NCBI RefSeq assembly: GCF_051020955.1
Contig: NC_135022.1
Coordinates: forward strand, 7,282,963-7,346,962
Direction: 5' to 3'
DNA: 64,000 nt
DNA from: Megalopta genalis
Lineage: Eukaryota > Arthropoda > Insecta > Hymenoptera > Halictidae
A model generated the notes under the pieces. That model was not told the origin of the DNA and searched no databases. It worked only from the letters and a program-made list of their open reading frames with translations. Each line of letters starts with the position of its first letter. Position 1 is the first letter of the stretch. A program made the translations under genes and the position numbers. Positions 18,901-34,210 of the stretch are shown here, one piece after another.

Positions 18901-21900
18901 AAATCCTATCATTAGATTTTCTTCAAAATACGATATTCGTGCTTAAATAACGTTTTTACATAGGGATTAAGCATTTAGAACGAAATGTAATGTCAGAAAA
19001 TGGCACATTACTCTTGTGATTTTTCGGTTTTTTCAATTTTCTGAAAAAGCCTATCATTAGATTTTCTTCAAAATACGATATTCCTGCTTAAATAACGTTT
19101 TTACATAGGGATTAAGCATGTAGAACGAAATGTAACGTCAGAAAATGGCACTTTGCTCTTGTGATTTTTCGGTTTTTCCAATTTTCTGAAAAAGCCTATC
19201 ATTAGATTTTCTTCAAAATACGATATTCCTGCTTAAATAACGTTTTTACATAGGGATTAAGCATGTAGAACGAAATGTAACGTCAGAAAATGGCACTTTG
19301 CTCTTGTGATTTTTCGGTTTTTCCAATTTTCTGAAAAAACCTATCATTAGATTTTCTTCAAGACACAATATTCTTGCTTAGATAACGTTTTTACATAGGG
19401 ATTGGGCATTTAGAACGAAATCTAATGTCAGAAAATGGCAGTTTACACTTGTGATTTCTCGGTTTTTTCAAATTTCTGAAAAAACCTACAATTAGATTTT
19501 CTTCAAAGTACGATATTCTTGCTTAAATAACGTTTTTACATAGGGAGTAAGCATGTAGAACGAAATGTAATGTCAGAAAATGGCACTTTGCTCTTGTGAT
19601 TTTTCGGTTTTTCAAATTTTCTGAAAAAACCTATCATTAGATTTTTTAAATACAAGAATCTTGCTTAACTAACGCTTTTACATTAGAATTAGGTATTGAG
19701 TACGAAATGTAATGTCAGAAAATGTCACACTACTCTTGTGAATTTTCGGTTTTTTCAATTTTCTGAAAAAACCTATCATTAGATTTTCTTCAAAATACGA
19801 TATTCGTGCTTAAATAACGTTTTTACATAGGGATTAAGCATTTAGAACGAAATGTAATGTCAGAAAATGGCACATTACTCTTGTAATTTTTCGGTTTTTT
19901 TCAATTTTCTGAAAAATCCTATCATTAGATTTTCTTCAAAATACGATATTCGTGCTTAAATAACGTTTTTACATAGGGATTAAGTATTTAGAACGAAGTC
20001 TAATGTCAGAAAATGTCACTTTACTCTTGTGAATTTTCGGTTTTTTCAATTTTCTGAAAAAACCTATCATTAGATTTTCTTCAAAGTACGATATTCCTGC
20101 TTAAATAACGTTTTTACATAGGGACTGAGCAGTTAGGACGAAATCTAATGTCAGAAAATGGCACTTTACTCTTGTGAATTTTCGGTTTTTTCAATTATCT
20201 GAAAAAACCTATCATCAGATTTTTTAAATACGAGAATCTTGCTTAACTAACGCTTTTACATTAGAATTAGGTATTGAGTACGAAATGTAATGTCAGAAAA
20301 TGTCACACTACTCTTGTGAATTTTCGGTTTTTTCAATTTTCTGAAAAAACCTATCATTAGATTTTCTTCAAAGTACGATATTCCTGCTTAAATAACGTTT
20401 TTACATAGGGACTGAGCAGTTAGGACGAAATCTAATGTCAGAAAATGGCACTTTTTACTCTTGTGAATTTTCGGTTTTTTCAATTATCTGAAAAAACCTA
20501 TCATCAGATTTTTTAAATACGAGAATCTTGCTTAACTAACGCTTTTACATTAGAATTAGGTATTGAGTACGAAATGTAATGTCAGAAAATGGCACTTTAC
20601 TCTTGTGATTTTTCTGTTTTTTTCAATTTTCTGAAAAATCCTATCATTAGATTTTCTTCAAAATACGATATTCGTGCTTAAATAACGTTTTTACATAGGG
20701 ATTAAGCATGTAGAACGAAATGTAACGTCAGAAAATGGCACTTTGCTCTTGTGATTTTTCGGTTCTTCCAATTTTCTGAAAAAACCTATCTTTAGATTTT
20801 CTTCAAGACACAATATTCTTGCTTAGATAACGTTTTTACATAGGGATTAAGCATGTAGAACGAAATGTAACGTCAGAAAATGGCACTTTGCTCTTGTGAT
20901 TTTTCGGTTTTTCCAATTTTCTGAAAAAGCCTATCATTAGATTTTCTTCAAAATACGATATTCCTGCTTAAATAACGTTTTTACATAGGGATTAAGCATG
21001 TAGAACGAAATGTAACGTCAGAAAATGGCACTTTGCTCTTGTGATTTTTCGGTTTTTCCAATTTTCTGAAAAAACCTATCATTAGATTTTCTTCAAGACA
21101 CAATATTCTTGCTTAGATAACGTTTTTACATAGGGATTGGGCATTTAGAACGAAATCTAATGTCAGAAAATGGCAGTTTACACTTGTGATTTCTCGGTTT
21201 TTTCAAATTTCTGAAAAAACCTACAATTAGATTTTCTTCAAAGTACGATATTCTTGCTTAAATAACGTTTTTACATAGGGAGTAAGCATGTAGAACGAAA
21301 TGTAATGTCAGAAAATGGCACTTTGCTCTTGTGATTTTTCGGTTTTTCAAATTTTCTGAAAAAACCTATCATTAGATTTTTTAAATACAAGAATCTTGCT
21401 TAACTAACGCTTTTACATTAGAATTAGGTATTGAGTACGAAATGTAATGTCAGAAAATGTCACACTACTCTTGTGAATTTTCGGTTTTTTCAATTTTCTG
21501 AAAAAACCTATCATTAGATTTTCTTCAAAATACGATATTCGTGCTTAAATAACGTTTTTACATAGGGATTAAGCATTTAGAACGAAATGTAATGTCAGAA
21601 AATGGCACATTACTCTTGTAATTTTTCGGTTTTTTTCAATTTTCTGAAAAATCCTGTCATTAGATTTTCTTCAAAATACGATATTCGTGCTTAAATAACG
21701 TTTTTACATAGGGATTAAGTATTTAGAACGAAGTCTAATGTCAGAAAATGTCACTTTACTCTTGTGAATTTTCGGTTTTTTCAATTTTCTGAAAAAACCT
21801 ATCATTAGATTTTCTTCAAAGTACGATATTCCTGCTTAAATAACGTTTTTACATAGGGACTGAGCAGTTAGGACGAAATCTAATGTCAGAAAATGGCACT

Positions 21901-24110
21901 TTACTCTTGTGAATTTTCGGTTTTTTCAATTATCTGAAAAAACCTATCATCAGATTTTTTAAATACGAGAATCCTGCTTAACTAACGCTTTTACATTAGA
22001 ATTAGGTATTGAGTACGAAATGTAATGTCAGAAAATGTCACACTACTCTTGTGAATTTTCGGTTTTTTCAATTTTCTGAAAAAACCTATCATTAGATTTT
22101 CTTCAAAGTACGATATTCCTGCTTAAATAACGTTTTTACATAGGGACTGAGCAGTTAGGACGAAATCTAATGTCAGAAAATGGCACTTTTTACTCTTGTG
22201 AATTTTCGGTTTTTTCAATTATCTGAAAAAACCTATCATCAGATTTTTTAAATACGAGAATCTTGCTTAACTAACGCTTTTACATTAGAATTAGGTATTG
22301 AGTACGAAATGTAATGTCAGAAAATGGCACTTTACTCTTGTGATTTTTCTGTTTTTTTCAATTTTCTGAAAAATCCTATCATTAGATTTTCTTCAAAATA
22401 CGATATTCGTGCTTAAATAACGTTTTTACATAGGGATTAAGCATGTAGAACGAAATGTAACGTCAGAAAATGGCACTTTGCTCTTGTGATTTTTCGGTTC
22501 TTCCAATTTTCTGAAAAAACCTATCTTTAGATTTTCTTCAAGACACAATATTCTTGCTTAGATAACGTTTTTACATAGGGATTAAGCATGTAGAACGAAA
22601 TGTAATGTCAGAAAATGGCACTTTGCTCTTGTGATTTTTCGGTTTTTCCAATTTTCTGAAAAAACCTACCATTAGATTTTTTAAATACGAGAATCTTGCT
22701 TAACTAACGCTTTCACATTAGAATTAGGTATTGAGTACGAAATGTAATGTCAGAAAATGGCACTTTACTCTTGTGATTTTTCTGTTTTTTTCAATTTTCT
22801 GAAAAATCCTATCATTAGATTTTCTTCAAAATACGATATTCGTGCTTAAATAACGTTTTTACATAGGGATTAAGCATGTAGAACGAAATGTAACCGCAGA
22901 AAATGGCACTTTGCTCTTGTGATTTTTCGGTTTTTCCAATTTTCTGAAAAATCCTATCATTAGATTTTCTTCAAAATACGATATTCGTGCTTAAATAACG
23001 TTTTTACATAGGGACTGAGCAGTTAGGACGAAATCTAATGTCAGAAAATGGCACTTTACTCTTGTGAATTTTCGGTTTTTTCAATTATCTGAAAGAACCT
23101 ATCACCAGATTTTTTAAATACGAGAATCTTGCTTAACTAACGCTTTTACATTAGAATTAGGTATTGAGTAAGAAATGTAATGTCAGAAAATGTCACTTTA
23201 CTCTTGTGAATTTTCGGTTTTTTCAATTTTCTGAAAAAGCCTATCATTAGATTTTCTTCAAAGTACGATATTCCTGATTAAATAACGTTTTTATATAGGG
23301 ATTGAGCACTTAGGACGAAATCTAATGTCAGAAAATGGCACTTTACTCTTGTGAATTTTCGGTTTTTTCAATTATCTGAAAGAACCTATCATCAGATTTT
23401 TTAAATACGAGAATCTTGCTTAACTAACGCTTTTACATTAGAATTAGGTATTGAGTACGAAATGTAATGTCAGAAAATGTCACTTTACTCTTGTGAATTT
23501 TCGGTTTTTTCAATTTTCTGAAAAAGCCTATCATTAGATTTTCTTCAAAATACGATATTCCTGCTTAAATAACGTTTTTACATAGGGATTAAGCATGTAG
23601 AACGAAATGTAACGTCAGAAAATGGCACTTTGCTCTTGTGATTTTTCGGTTTTTCCAATTTTCTGAAAAAACCTATCATTAGATTCTCTTCAAGACACAA
23701 TATTCTTGCTTAGATAACGTTTTTACATAGGGATTAAGCATTTAGAACGAAATCTAATGTCAGAAAATGACACTTTACTCTTGTGATTTTACGGTTTTTC
23801 CAATTTTCTGAAAAAACCTATCATTAGATTTTCTTCAAAGTACGATAATCCTGCTTAAATAACGTTTTTACATAGGGATTGAGCAGTTAGGACGAAATAT
23901 TATGTCAGAAGATGGCACTTTACTCTTGTGAATTTTCGGTTTTTTCAATTATCTGAAAAAACCTATCATCAGATTTTTTAAATACGAGAATCTTGCTTAA
24001 CTAACGCTTTTACATTAGAATTAGGTATTGAGTACGAAATGTAATGTCAGAAAATGTCACACTACTCTTGTGAATTTTCGGTTTTTTCAATTTTCTGAAA
24101 AAACCTATCA
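15950..24110 (+). repeat. Higher-order block H2, copy 1 (offset about 9.7-10.1 kb)
   Basis: This large block is repeated at about 25,620-34,210. Markers: AAATACAAGAATC 17771 / 27442 (offset 9,671), CTGTTTTGTCAA near 18733 / 28693 (9,960), TAACCGCAG 22891 / 32851 (9,960), GAGTAAGAAATG 23166 / 33271 (10,105). The offset steps by 289 and then 145 bp, meaning the second copy has one extra dimer and one extra monomer. All offsets are whole monomer counts (67, 69, 70). Confidence 0.85.
19090..22570 (+). repeat. Tandem 1,735-bp duplication nested in block H2
   Basis: About 19,090-20,830 is followed directly by a near-copy at 20,830-22,570, 12 monomers long. The markers are CAGTTTACACTTGTGATTTC at 19439 and 21174. 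The same pair recurs in the second H2 block at 29399 and 31134, so this duplication existed before H2 was duplicated. Confidence 0.85.
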
Positions 24111-25619
24111 TTAGTTTATCTTCAAAGTACGATATTCCTGCTTAAATAACGTTTTTACATAGGTACTGAGCAGTTAGGACGAAATCTAATGTCAGAAAAT
24201 GGCACTTTACTCTTGTGAATTTTCGGTTTTTTCAATTATCTGAAAAAACCTATCATCAGATTTTTTAAATACGAGAATCTTGCTTAACTAACGCTTTTAC
24301 ATTAGAATTAGGTATTGAGTACGAAATGTAATGTCAGAAAATGTCACACTACTCTTGTGAATTTTCGGTTTTTTCAATTTTCTGAAAAAACCTATCATTA
24401 GATTTTCTTCAAAGTACGATATTCCTGCTTAAATAACGTTTTTACATAGGGACTGAGCAGTTAGGACGAAATCTAATGTCAGAAAATGGCACTTTACTCT
24501 TGTTAATTTTCGGTTTTTTCAATTATCTGAAAAAACCTATCATCAGATTTTTTAAATACGAGAATCTTGCTTAACTAACGCTTTTACATTAGAATTAGGT
24601 ATTGAGTACGAAATGTAATGTCAGAAAATGGCACTTCACTCTTGTGATTTTTCTGTTTTTTTCAATTTTCTGAAAAATCCTATAATTAGATTTTCTTCAA
24701 GACACAATATTCTTGCTTAGATAACGTTTTTACATAGGGATTAAGCATTTAGAACGAAATCTAATGTCAGAAAATGACACTTTACTCTTGTGATTTTACG
24801 GTTTTTCCAATTTTCTGAAAAAACCTATCATTAGATTTTCTTCAAAGTACGATAATCCTGCTTAAATAACGTTTTTACATAGGGATTGAGCAGTTAGGAC
24901 GAAATATTATGTCAGAAGATGGCACTTTACTCTTGTGAATTTTCGGTTTTTTCAATTATCTGAAAAAACCTATCATCAGATTTTTTAAATACGAGAATCT
25001 TGCTTAACTAACGCTGTTACATTAGAATTAGGTATTGAGTACGAAATGTAATGTCAGAAAATGTCACACTACACTTGTGAATTTTCGGTTTTTTCAATTT
25101 TCTGAAAAATCCTATCATTAGATTTTCTTCAAAATACGATATTCGTGCTTACATAACGTTTTTACATAGGGATTAAGCATGTAGAACGAAATGTAACGTC
25201 AGAAAATGGCACTTTGCTCTTGTGATTTTTCGGTTTTTCCAATTTTCTGAAAAAACCTATCATTAGATTTTCTTCAAGACACAATATTCTTGCTTAGATA
25301 ACGTTTTGACATAGGGATTAAGCATTTAGAACGAAATCTAATGTCAGAAAATGACACTTTACTCTTGTGATTTTACGGTTTTTCCAATTTTCTGAAAAAA
25401 CCTATCATTAGATTTTCTTCAAAGTACGATAATCCTGCTTAAATAACGTTTTTACATAGGGATTGAGCAGTTAGGACGAAATATTATGTCAGAAGATGGC
25501 ACTTTACTCTTGTGAATTTTCGGTTTTTTCAATTATCTGAAAAAACCTATCATCAGATTTTTTAAATACGAGAATCTTGCTTAACTAACGCTTTTACATT
25601 AGAATTAGGTATTGAGTAC

Positions 25620-28600
25620 GAAATCTAATGTCAGAAAATGTCACACTACTCTTGTGAATTTTCGGTTTTTTCAATTTTCTGAAAAAACCTATCATTAGTT
25701 TATCTTCAAAGTACGATATTCCTGCTTAAATAACGTTTTTACATAGGTACTGAGCAGTTAGGACGAAATCTAATGTCAGAAAATGGCACTTTACTCTTGT
25801 GAATTTTCGGTTTTTTCAATTATCTGAAAAAACCTATCATCAGATTTTTTAAATACGAGAATCTTGCTTAACTAACGCTTTTACATTAGAATTAGGTATT
25901 GAGTACGAAATGTAATGTCAGAAAATGGCACTTTACTCTTGTGATTTTTCTGTTTTTTTCAATTTTCTGAAAAATCCTATCATTAGATTTTCTTCAAAAT
26001 ACGATATTCGTGCTTAAATAACGTTTTTACATAGGGATTAAGCATGTAGAACGAAATGTAACGTCAGAAAATGGCACTTTGCTCTTGTGATTTTTCGGTT
26101 CTTCCAATTTTCTGAAAAAACCTATCATTAGATTTTCTTCAAGACACAATATTCTTGCTTAGATAACGTTTTTACATAGGGATTAAGCATGTAGAACGAA
26201 ATGTAATGTCAGAAAATGGCACTTTGCTCTTGTGATTTTTCGGTTTTTCCAATTTTCTGAAAAAACCTATCATTAGATTTTTTAAATACGAGAATCTTGC
26301 TTAACTAACGCTTTCACATTAGAATTAGGTATTGAGTACGAAATGTAATGTCAGAAAATGGCACTTTACTCTTGTGATTTTTCTGTTTTTTTCAATTTTC
26401 TGAAAAATCCTATCATTAGATTTTCTTCAAAATACGATATTCGTGCTTAAATAACGTTTTTACATAGGGATTAAGCATTTAGAACGAAATGTAATGTCAG
26501 AAAATGGCACATTACTCTTGTAATTTTTCGGTTTTTTTCAATTTTCTGAAAAATCCTATCATTAGATTTTCTTCAAAATACGATATTCGTGCTTAAATAA
26601 CGTTTTTACATAGGGATTAAGCATTTAGAACGAAATGTAATGTCAGAAAATGGCACATTACTCTTGTGATTTTTCGGTTTTTTCAATTTTCTGAAAAAGC
26701 CTATCATTAGATTTTCTTCAAGACACAATATTCTTGCTTAGATAACGTTTTTACATAGGGATTAAGCATGTAGAACGAAATGTAATGTCAGAAAATGGCA
26801 CTTTGCTCTTGTGATTTTTCGGTTTTTCCAATTTTCTGAAAAAACCTATCATTAGATTTTTTAAATACGAGAATCTTGCTTAACTAACGCTTTTACATTA
26901 GAATTAGGTATTGAGTACGAAATGTAATGTCAGAAAATGGCACTTTACTCTTGTGATTTTTCTGTTTTTTTCAATTTTCTGAAAAATCCTATCATTAGAT
27001 TTTCTTCAAAATACGATATTCGTGCTTAAATAACGTTTTTACATAGGGATTAAGCATTTAGAACGAAATGTAATGTCAGAAAATGGCACATTACTCTTGT
27101 AATTTTTCGGTTTTTTTCAATTTTCTGAAAAATCCTATCATTAGATTTTCTTCAAAATACGATATTCGTGCTTAAATAACGTTTTTACATAGGGATTAAG
27201 TATTTAGAACGAAGTCTAATGTCAGAAAATGTCACTTTACTCTTGTGAATTTTCGGTTTTTTCAATTTTCTGAAAAAGCCTATCATTAGATTTTCTTCAA
27301 AATACGATATTCCTGCTTAAATAACGTTTTTACATAGGGATTAAGCATGTAGAACGAAATGTAACGTCAGAAAATGGCACTTTACTCTTGTGAATTTTCG
27401 GTTTTTTCAATTATCTGAAAAATCCTATCATCAGATTTTTTAAATACAAGAATCTTGCTTAACTAACGCTTTTACATTAGAATTAGGTATTGAGTACGAA
27501 ATGTAATGTCAGAAAATGTCACACTACTCTTGTGAATTTTCGGTTTTTTCAATTTTCTGAAAAAACCTATCATTAGATTTTCTTCAAAATACGATATTCG
27601 TGCTTACATAACGTTTTTACATAGGGATTAAGCATGTAGAACGAAATGTAACGTCAGAAAATGGCACTTTGCTCTTGTGATTTTTCGGTTTTTCCAATTT
27701 TCTGAAAAAACCTATCATTAGATTTTCTTCAAGACACAATATTCTTGCTTAGATAACGTTCTTACATAGGGATTAAGCATTTAGAACGAAATCTAATGTC
27801 AGAAAATGACACTTTACTCTTGTGATTTTACGGTTTTTCCAATTTTCTGAAAAAACCTATCATTAGATTTTCTTCAAAGTACGATAATCCTGCTTAAATA
27901 ACGTTTTTACATAGGGATTGAGCAGTTAGGACGAAATATTATGTCAGAAGATGGCACTTTACTCTTGTGAATTTTCGGTTTTTTCAATTATCTGAAAAAA
28001 CCTATCATCAGATTTTTTAAATACGAGAATCTTGCTTAACTAACGCTTTTACATTAGAATTAGGTATTGAGTACGAAATGTAATGTCAGAAAATGTCACA
28101 CTACTCTTGTGAATTTTCGGTTTTTTCAATTTTCTGAAAAAACCTATCATTAGATTATCTTCAAAGTACGATATTCCTGCTTAAATAACGTTTTTACATA
28201 GGTACTGAGCAGTTAGGACGAAATCTAATGTCAGAAAATGGCACTTTACTCTTGTGAATTTTCGGTTTTTTCAATTATCTGAAAAAACCTATCATCAGAT
28301 TTTTTAAATACGAGAATCTTGCTTAACTAACGCTTTTACATTAGAATTAGGTATTGAGTACGAAATGTAATGTCAGAAAATGTCACACTACTCTTGTGAA
28401 TTTTCGGTTTTTTCAATTTTCTGAAAAAACCTATCATTAGATTTTCTTCAAAGTACGATATTCCTGCTTAAATAACGTTTTTACATAGGGACTGAGCAGT
28501 TAGGACGAAATCTAATGTCAGAAAATGGCACTTTTTACTCTTGTGAATTTTCGGTTTTTTCAATTATCTGAAAAAACCTATCATCAGATTTTTTAAATAC

Positions 28601-31600
28601 GAGAATCTTGCTTAACTAACGCTTTTACATTAGAATTAGGTATTGAGTACGAAATGTAATGTCAGAAAATGGCACTTTACTCTTGTGATTTTTCTGTTTT
28701 GTCAATTTTCTGAAAAATCCTATCATTAGATTTTCTTCAAAATACGATATTCGTGCTTAAATAACGTTTTTACATAGGGATTAAGCATTTAGAACGAAAT
28801 GTAATGTCAGAAAATGGCACATTACTCTTGTAATTTTTCGGTTTTTTTCAATTTTCTGAAAAATCCTATCATTAGATTTTCTTCAAAATACGATATTCGT
28901 GCTTAAATAACGTTTTTACATAGGGATTAAGCATTTAGAACGAAATGTAATGTCAGAAAATGGCACATTACTCTTGTGATTTTTCGGTTTTTTCAATTTT
29001 CTGAAAAAGCCTATCATTAGATTTTCTTCAAAATACGATATTCCTGCTTAAATAACGTTTTTACATAGGGATTAAGCATGTAGAACGAAATGTAACGTCA
29101 GAAAATGGCACTTTGCTCTTGTGATTTTTCGGTTTTTCCAATTTTCTGAAAAAGCCTATCATTAGATTTTCTTCAAAATACGATATTCCTGCTTAAATAA
29201 CGTTTTTACATAGGGATTAAGCATGTAGAACGAAATGTAACGTCAGAAAATGGCACTTTGCTCTTGTGATTTTTCGGTTTTTCCAATTTTCTGAAAAAAC
29301 CTATCATTAGATTTTCTTCAAGACACAATATTCTTGCTTAGATAACGTTTTTACATAGGGATTGGGCATTTAGAACGAAATCTAATGTCAGAAAATGGCA
29401 GTTTACACTTGTGATTTCTCGGTTTTTTCAAATTTCTGAAAAAACCTACAATTAGATTTTCTTCAAAGTACGATATTCTTGCTTAAATAACGTTTTTACA
29501 TAGGGAGTAAGCATGTAGAACGAAATGTAATGTCAGAAAATGGCACTTTGCTCTTGTGATTTTTCGGTTTTTCAAATTTTCTGAAAAAACCTATCATTAG
29601 ATTTTTTAAATACAAGAATCTTGCTTAACTAACGCTTTTACATTAGAATTAGGTATTGAGTACGAAATGTAATGTCAGAAAATGTCACACTACTCTTGTG
29701 AATTTTCGGTTTTTTCAATTTTCTGAAAAAACCTATCATTAGATTTTCTTCAAAATACGATATTCGTGCTTAAATAACGTTTTTACATAGGGATTAAGCA
29801 TTTAGAACGAAATGTAATGTCAGAAAATGGCACATTACTCTTGTAATTTTTCGGTTTTTTTCAATTTTCTGAAAAATCCTATCATTAGATTTTCTTCAAA
29901 ATACGATATTCGTGCTTAAATAACGTTTTTACATAGGGATTAAGTATTTAGAACGAAGTCTAATGTCAGAAAATGTCACTTTACTCTTGTGAATTTTCGG
30001 TTTTTTCAATTTTCTGAAAAAACCTATCATTAGATTTTCTTCAAAGTACGATATTCCTGCTTAAATAACGTTTTTACATAGGGACTGAGCAGTTAGGACG
30101 AAATCTAATGTCAGAAAATGGCACTTTACTCTTGTGAATTTTCGGTTTTTTCAATTATCTGAAAAAACCTATCATCAGATTTTTTAAATACGAGAATCTT
30201 GCTTAACTAACGCTTTTACATTAGAATTAGGTATTGAGTACGAAATGTAATGTCAGAAAATGTCACACTACTCTTGTGAATTTTCGGTTTTTTCAATTTT
30301 CTGAAAAAACCTATCATTAGATTTTCTTCAAAGTACGATATTCCTGCTTAAATAACGTTTTTACATAGGGACTGAGCAGTTAGGACGAAATCTAATGTCA
30401 GAAAATGGCACTTTTTACTCTTGTGAATTTTCGGTTTTTTCAATTATCTGAAAAAACCTATCATCAGATTTTTTAAATACGAGAATCTTGCTTAACTAAC
30501 GCTTTTACATTAGAATTAGGTATTGAGTACGAAATGTAATGTCAGAAAATGGCACTTTACTCTTGTGATTTTTCTGTTTTTTTCAATTTTCTGAAAAATC
30601 CTATCATTAGATTTTCTTCAAAATACGATATTCGTGCTTAAATAACGTTTTTACATAGGGATTAAGCATGTAGAACGAAATGTAACGTCAGAAAATGGCA
30701 CTTTGCTCTTGTGATTTTTCGGTTCTTCCAATTTTCTGAAAAAACCTATCTTTAGATTTTCTTCAAGACACAATATTCTTGCTTAGATAACGTTTTTACA
30801 TAGGGATTAAGCATGTAGAACGAAATGTAACGTCAGAAAATGGCACTTTGCTCTTGTGATTTTTCGGTTTTTCCAATTTTCTGAAAAAGCCTATCATTAG
30901 ATTTTCTTCAAAATACGATATTCCTGCTTAAATAACGTTTTTACATAGGGATTAAGCATGTAGAACGAAATGTAACGTCAGAAAATGGCACTTTGCTCTT
31001 GTGATTTTTCGGTTTTTCCAATTTTCTGAAAAAACCTATCATTAGATTTTCTTCAAGACACAATATTCTTGCTTAGATAACGTTTTTACATAGGGATTGG
31101 GCATTTAGAACGAAATCTAATGTCAGAAAATGGCAGTTTACACTTGTGATTTCTCGGTTTTTTCAAATTTCTGAAAAAACCTACAATTAGATTTTCTTCA
31201 AAGTACGATATTCTTGCTTAAATAACGTTTTTACATAGGGAGTAAGCATGTAGAACGAAATGTAATGTCAGAAAATGGCACTTTGCTCTTGTGATTTTTC
31301 GGTTTTTCAAATTTTCTGAAAAAACCTATCATTAGATTTTTTAAATACAAGAATCTTGCTTAACTAACGCTTTTACATTAGAATTAGGTATTGAGTACGA
31401 AATGTAATGTCAGAAAATGTCACACTACTCTTGTGAATTTTCGGTTTTTTCAATTTTCTGAAAAAACCTATCATTAGATTTTCTTCAAAATACGATATTC
31501 GTGCTTAAATAACGTTTTTACATAGGGATTAAGCATTTAGAACGAAATGTAATGTCAGAAAATGGCACATTACTCTTGTAATTTTTCGGTTTTTTTCAAT

Positions 31601-34210
31601 TTTCTGAAAAATCCTATCATTAGATTTTCTTCAAAATACGATATTCGTGCTTAAATAACGTTTTTACATAGGGATTAAGTATTTAGAACGAAGTCTAATG
31701 TCAGAAAATGTCACTTTACTCTTGTGAATTTTCGGTTTTTTCAATTTTCTGAAAAAACCTATCATTAGATTTTCTTCAAAGTACGATATTCCTGCTTAAA
31801 TAACGTTTTTACATAGGGACTGAGCAGTTAGGACGAAATCTAATGTCAGAAAATGGCACTTTACTCTTGTGAATTTTCGGTTTTTTCAATTATCTGAAAA
31901 AACCTATCATCAGATTTTTTAAATACGAGAATCTTGCTTAACTAACGCTTTTACATTAGAATTAGGTATTGAGTACGAAATGTAATGTCAGAAAATGTCA
32001 CACTACTCTTGTGAATTTTCGGTTTTTTCAATTTTCTGAAAAAACCTATCATTAGATTTTCTTCAAAGTACGATATTCCTGCTTAAATAACGTTTTTACA
32101 TAGGGACTGAGCAGTTAGGACGAAATCTAATGTCAGAAAATGGCACTTTTTACTCTTGTGAATTTTCGGTTTTTTCAATTATCTGAAAAAACCTATCATC
32201 AGATTTTTTAAATACGAGAATCTTGCTTAACTAACGCTTTTACATTAGAATTAGGTATTGAGTACGAAATGTAATGTCAGAAAATGGCACTTTACTCTTG
32301 TGATTTTTCTGTTTTTTTCAATTTTCTGAAAAATCCTATCATTAGATTTTCTTCAAAATACGATATTCGTGCTTAAATAACGTTTTTACATAGGGATTAA
32401 GCATGTAGAACGAAATGTAACGTCAGAAAATGGCACTTTGCTCTTGTGATTTTTCGGTTCTTCCAATTTTCTGAAAAAACCTATCTTTAGATTTTCTTCA
32501 AGACACAATATTCTTGCTTAGATAACGTTTTTACATAGGGATTAAGCATGTAGAACGAAATGTAATGTCAGAAAATGGCACTTTGCTCTTGTGATTTTTC
32601 GGTTTTTCCAATTTTCTGAAAAAACCTACCATTAGATTTTTTAAATACGAGAATCTTGCTTAACTAACGCTTTCACATTAGAATTAGGTATTGAGTACGA
32701 AATGTAATGTCAGAAAATGGCACTTTACTCTTGTGATTTTTCTGTTTTTTTCAATTTTCTGAAAAATCCTATCATTAGATTTTCTTCAAAATACGATATT
32801 CGTGCTTAAATAACGTTTTTACATAGGGATTAAGCATGTAGAACGAAATGTAACCGCAGAAAATGGCACTTTGCTCTTGTGATTTTTCGGTTTTTCCAAT
32901 TTTCTGAAAAAACCTATCATTAGATTTTCTTCAAGACACAATATTCTTGCTTAGATAACGTTTTTACATAGGGATTATGCATGTAGAACGAAATGTAATG
33001 TCAGAAAATGGCACTTTGCTCTTGTGATTTTTCGGTTTTTCCAATTTTCTGAAAAATCCTATCATTAGATTTTCTTCAAAATACGATATTCGTGCTTAAA
33101 TAACGTTTTTACATAGGGACTGAGCAGTTAGGACGAAATCTAATGTCAGAAAATGGCACTTTACTCTTGTGAATTTTCGGTTTTTTCAATTATCTGAAAG
33201 AACCTATCACCAGATTTTTTAAATACGAGAATCTTGCTTAACTAACGCTTTTACATTAGAATTAGGTATTGAGTAAGAAATGTAATGTCAGAAAATGTCA
33301 CTTTACTCTTGTGAATTTTCGGTTTTTTCAATTTTCTGAAAAAGCCTATCATTAGATTTTCTTCAAAGTACGATATTCCTGATTAAATAACGTTTTTATA
33401 TAGGGATTGAGCACTTAGGACGAAATCTAATGTCAGAAAATGGCACTTTACTCTTGTGAATTTTCGGTTTTTTCAATTATCTGAAAGAACCTATCATCAG
33501 ATTTTTTAAATACGAGAATCTTGCTTAACTAACGCTTTTACATTAGAATTAGGTATTGAGTACGAAATGTAATGTCAGAAAATGTCACTTTACTCTTGTG
33601 AATTTTCGGTTTTTTCAATTTTCTGAAAAAGCCTATCATTAGATTTTCTTCAAAATACGATATTCCTGCTTAAATAACGTTTTTACATAGGGATTAAGCA
33701 TGTAGAACGAAATGTAACGTCAGAAAATGGCACTTTGCTCTTGTGATTTTTCGGTTTTTCCAATTTTCTGAAAAAACCTATCATTAGATTCTCTTCAAGA
33801 CACAATATTCTTGCTTAGATAACGTTTTTACATAGGGATTAAGCATTTAGAACGAAATCTAATGTCAGAAAATGACACTTTACTCTTGTGATTTTACGGT
33901 TTTTCCAATTTTCTGAAAAAACCTATCATTAGATTTTCTTCAAAGTACGATAATCCTGCTTAAATAACGTTTTTACATAGGGATTGAGCAGTTAGGACGA
34001 AATATTATGTCAGAAGATGGCACTTTACTCTTGTGAATTTTCGGTTTTTTCAATTATCTGAAAAAACCTATCATCAGATTTTTTAAATACGAGAATCTTG
34101 CTTAACTAACGCTTTTACATTAGAATTAGGTATTGAGTACGAAATGTAATGTCAGAAAATGTCACACTACTCTTGTGAATTTTCGGTTTTTTCAATTTTC
34201 TGAAAAAACC
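25620..34210 (+). repeat. Higher-order block H2, copy 2
   Basis: Second copy of about 15,950-24,110. It contains the nested 1,735-bp pair, an extra dimer near 28.4 kb (the CACTTTTTACTC variant is inserted) and an extra type A monomer near 32.9 kb. Confidence 0.85.
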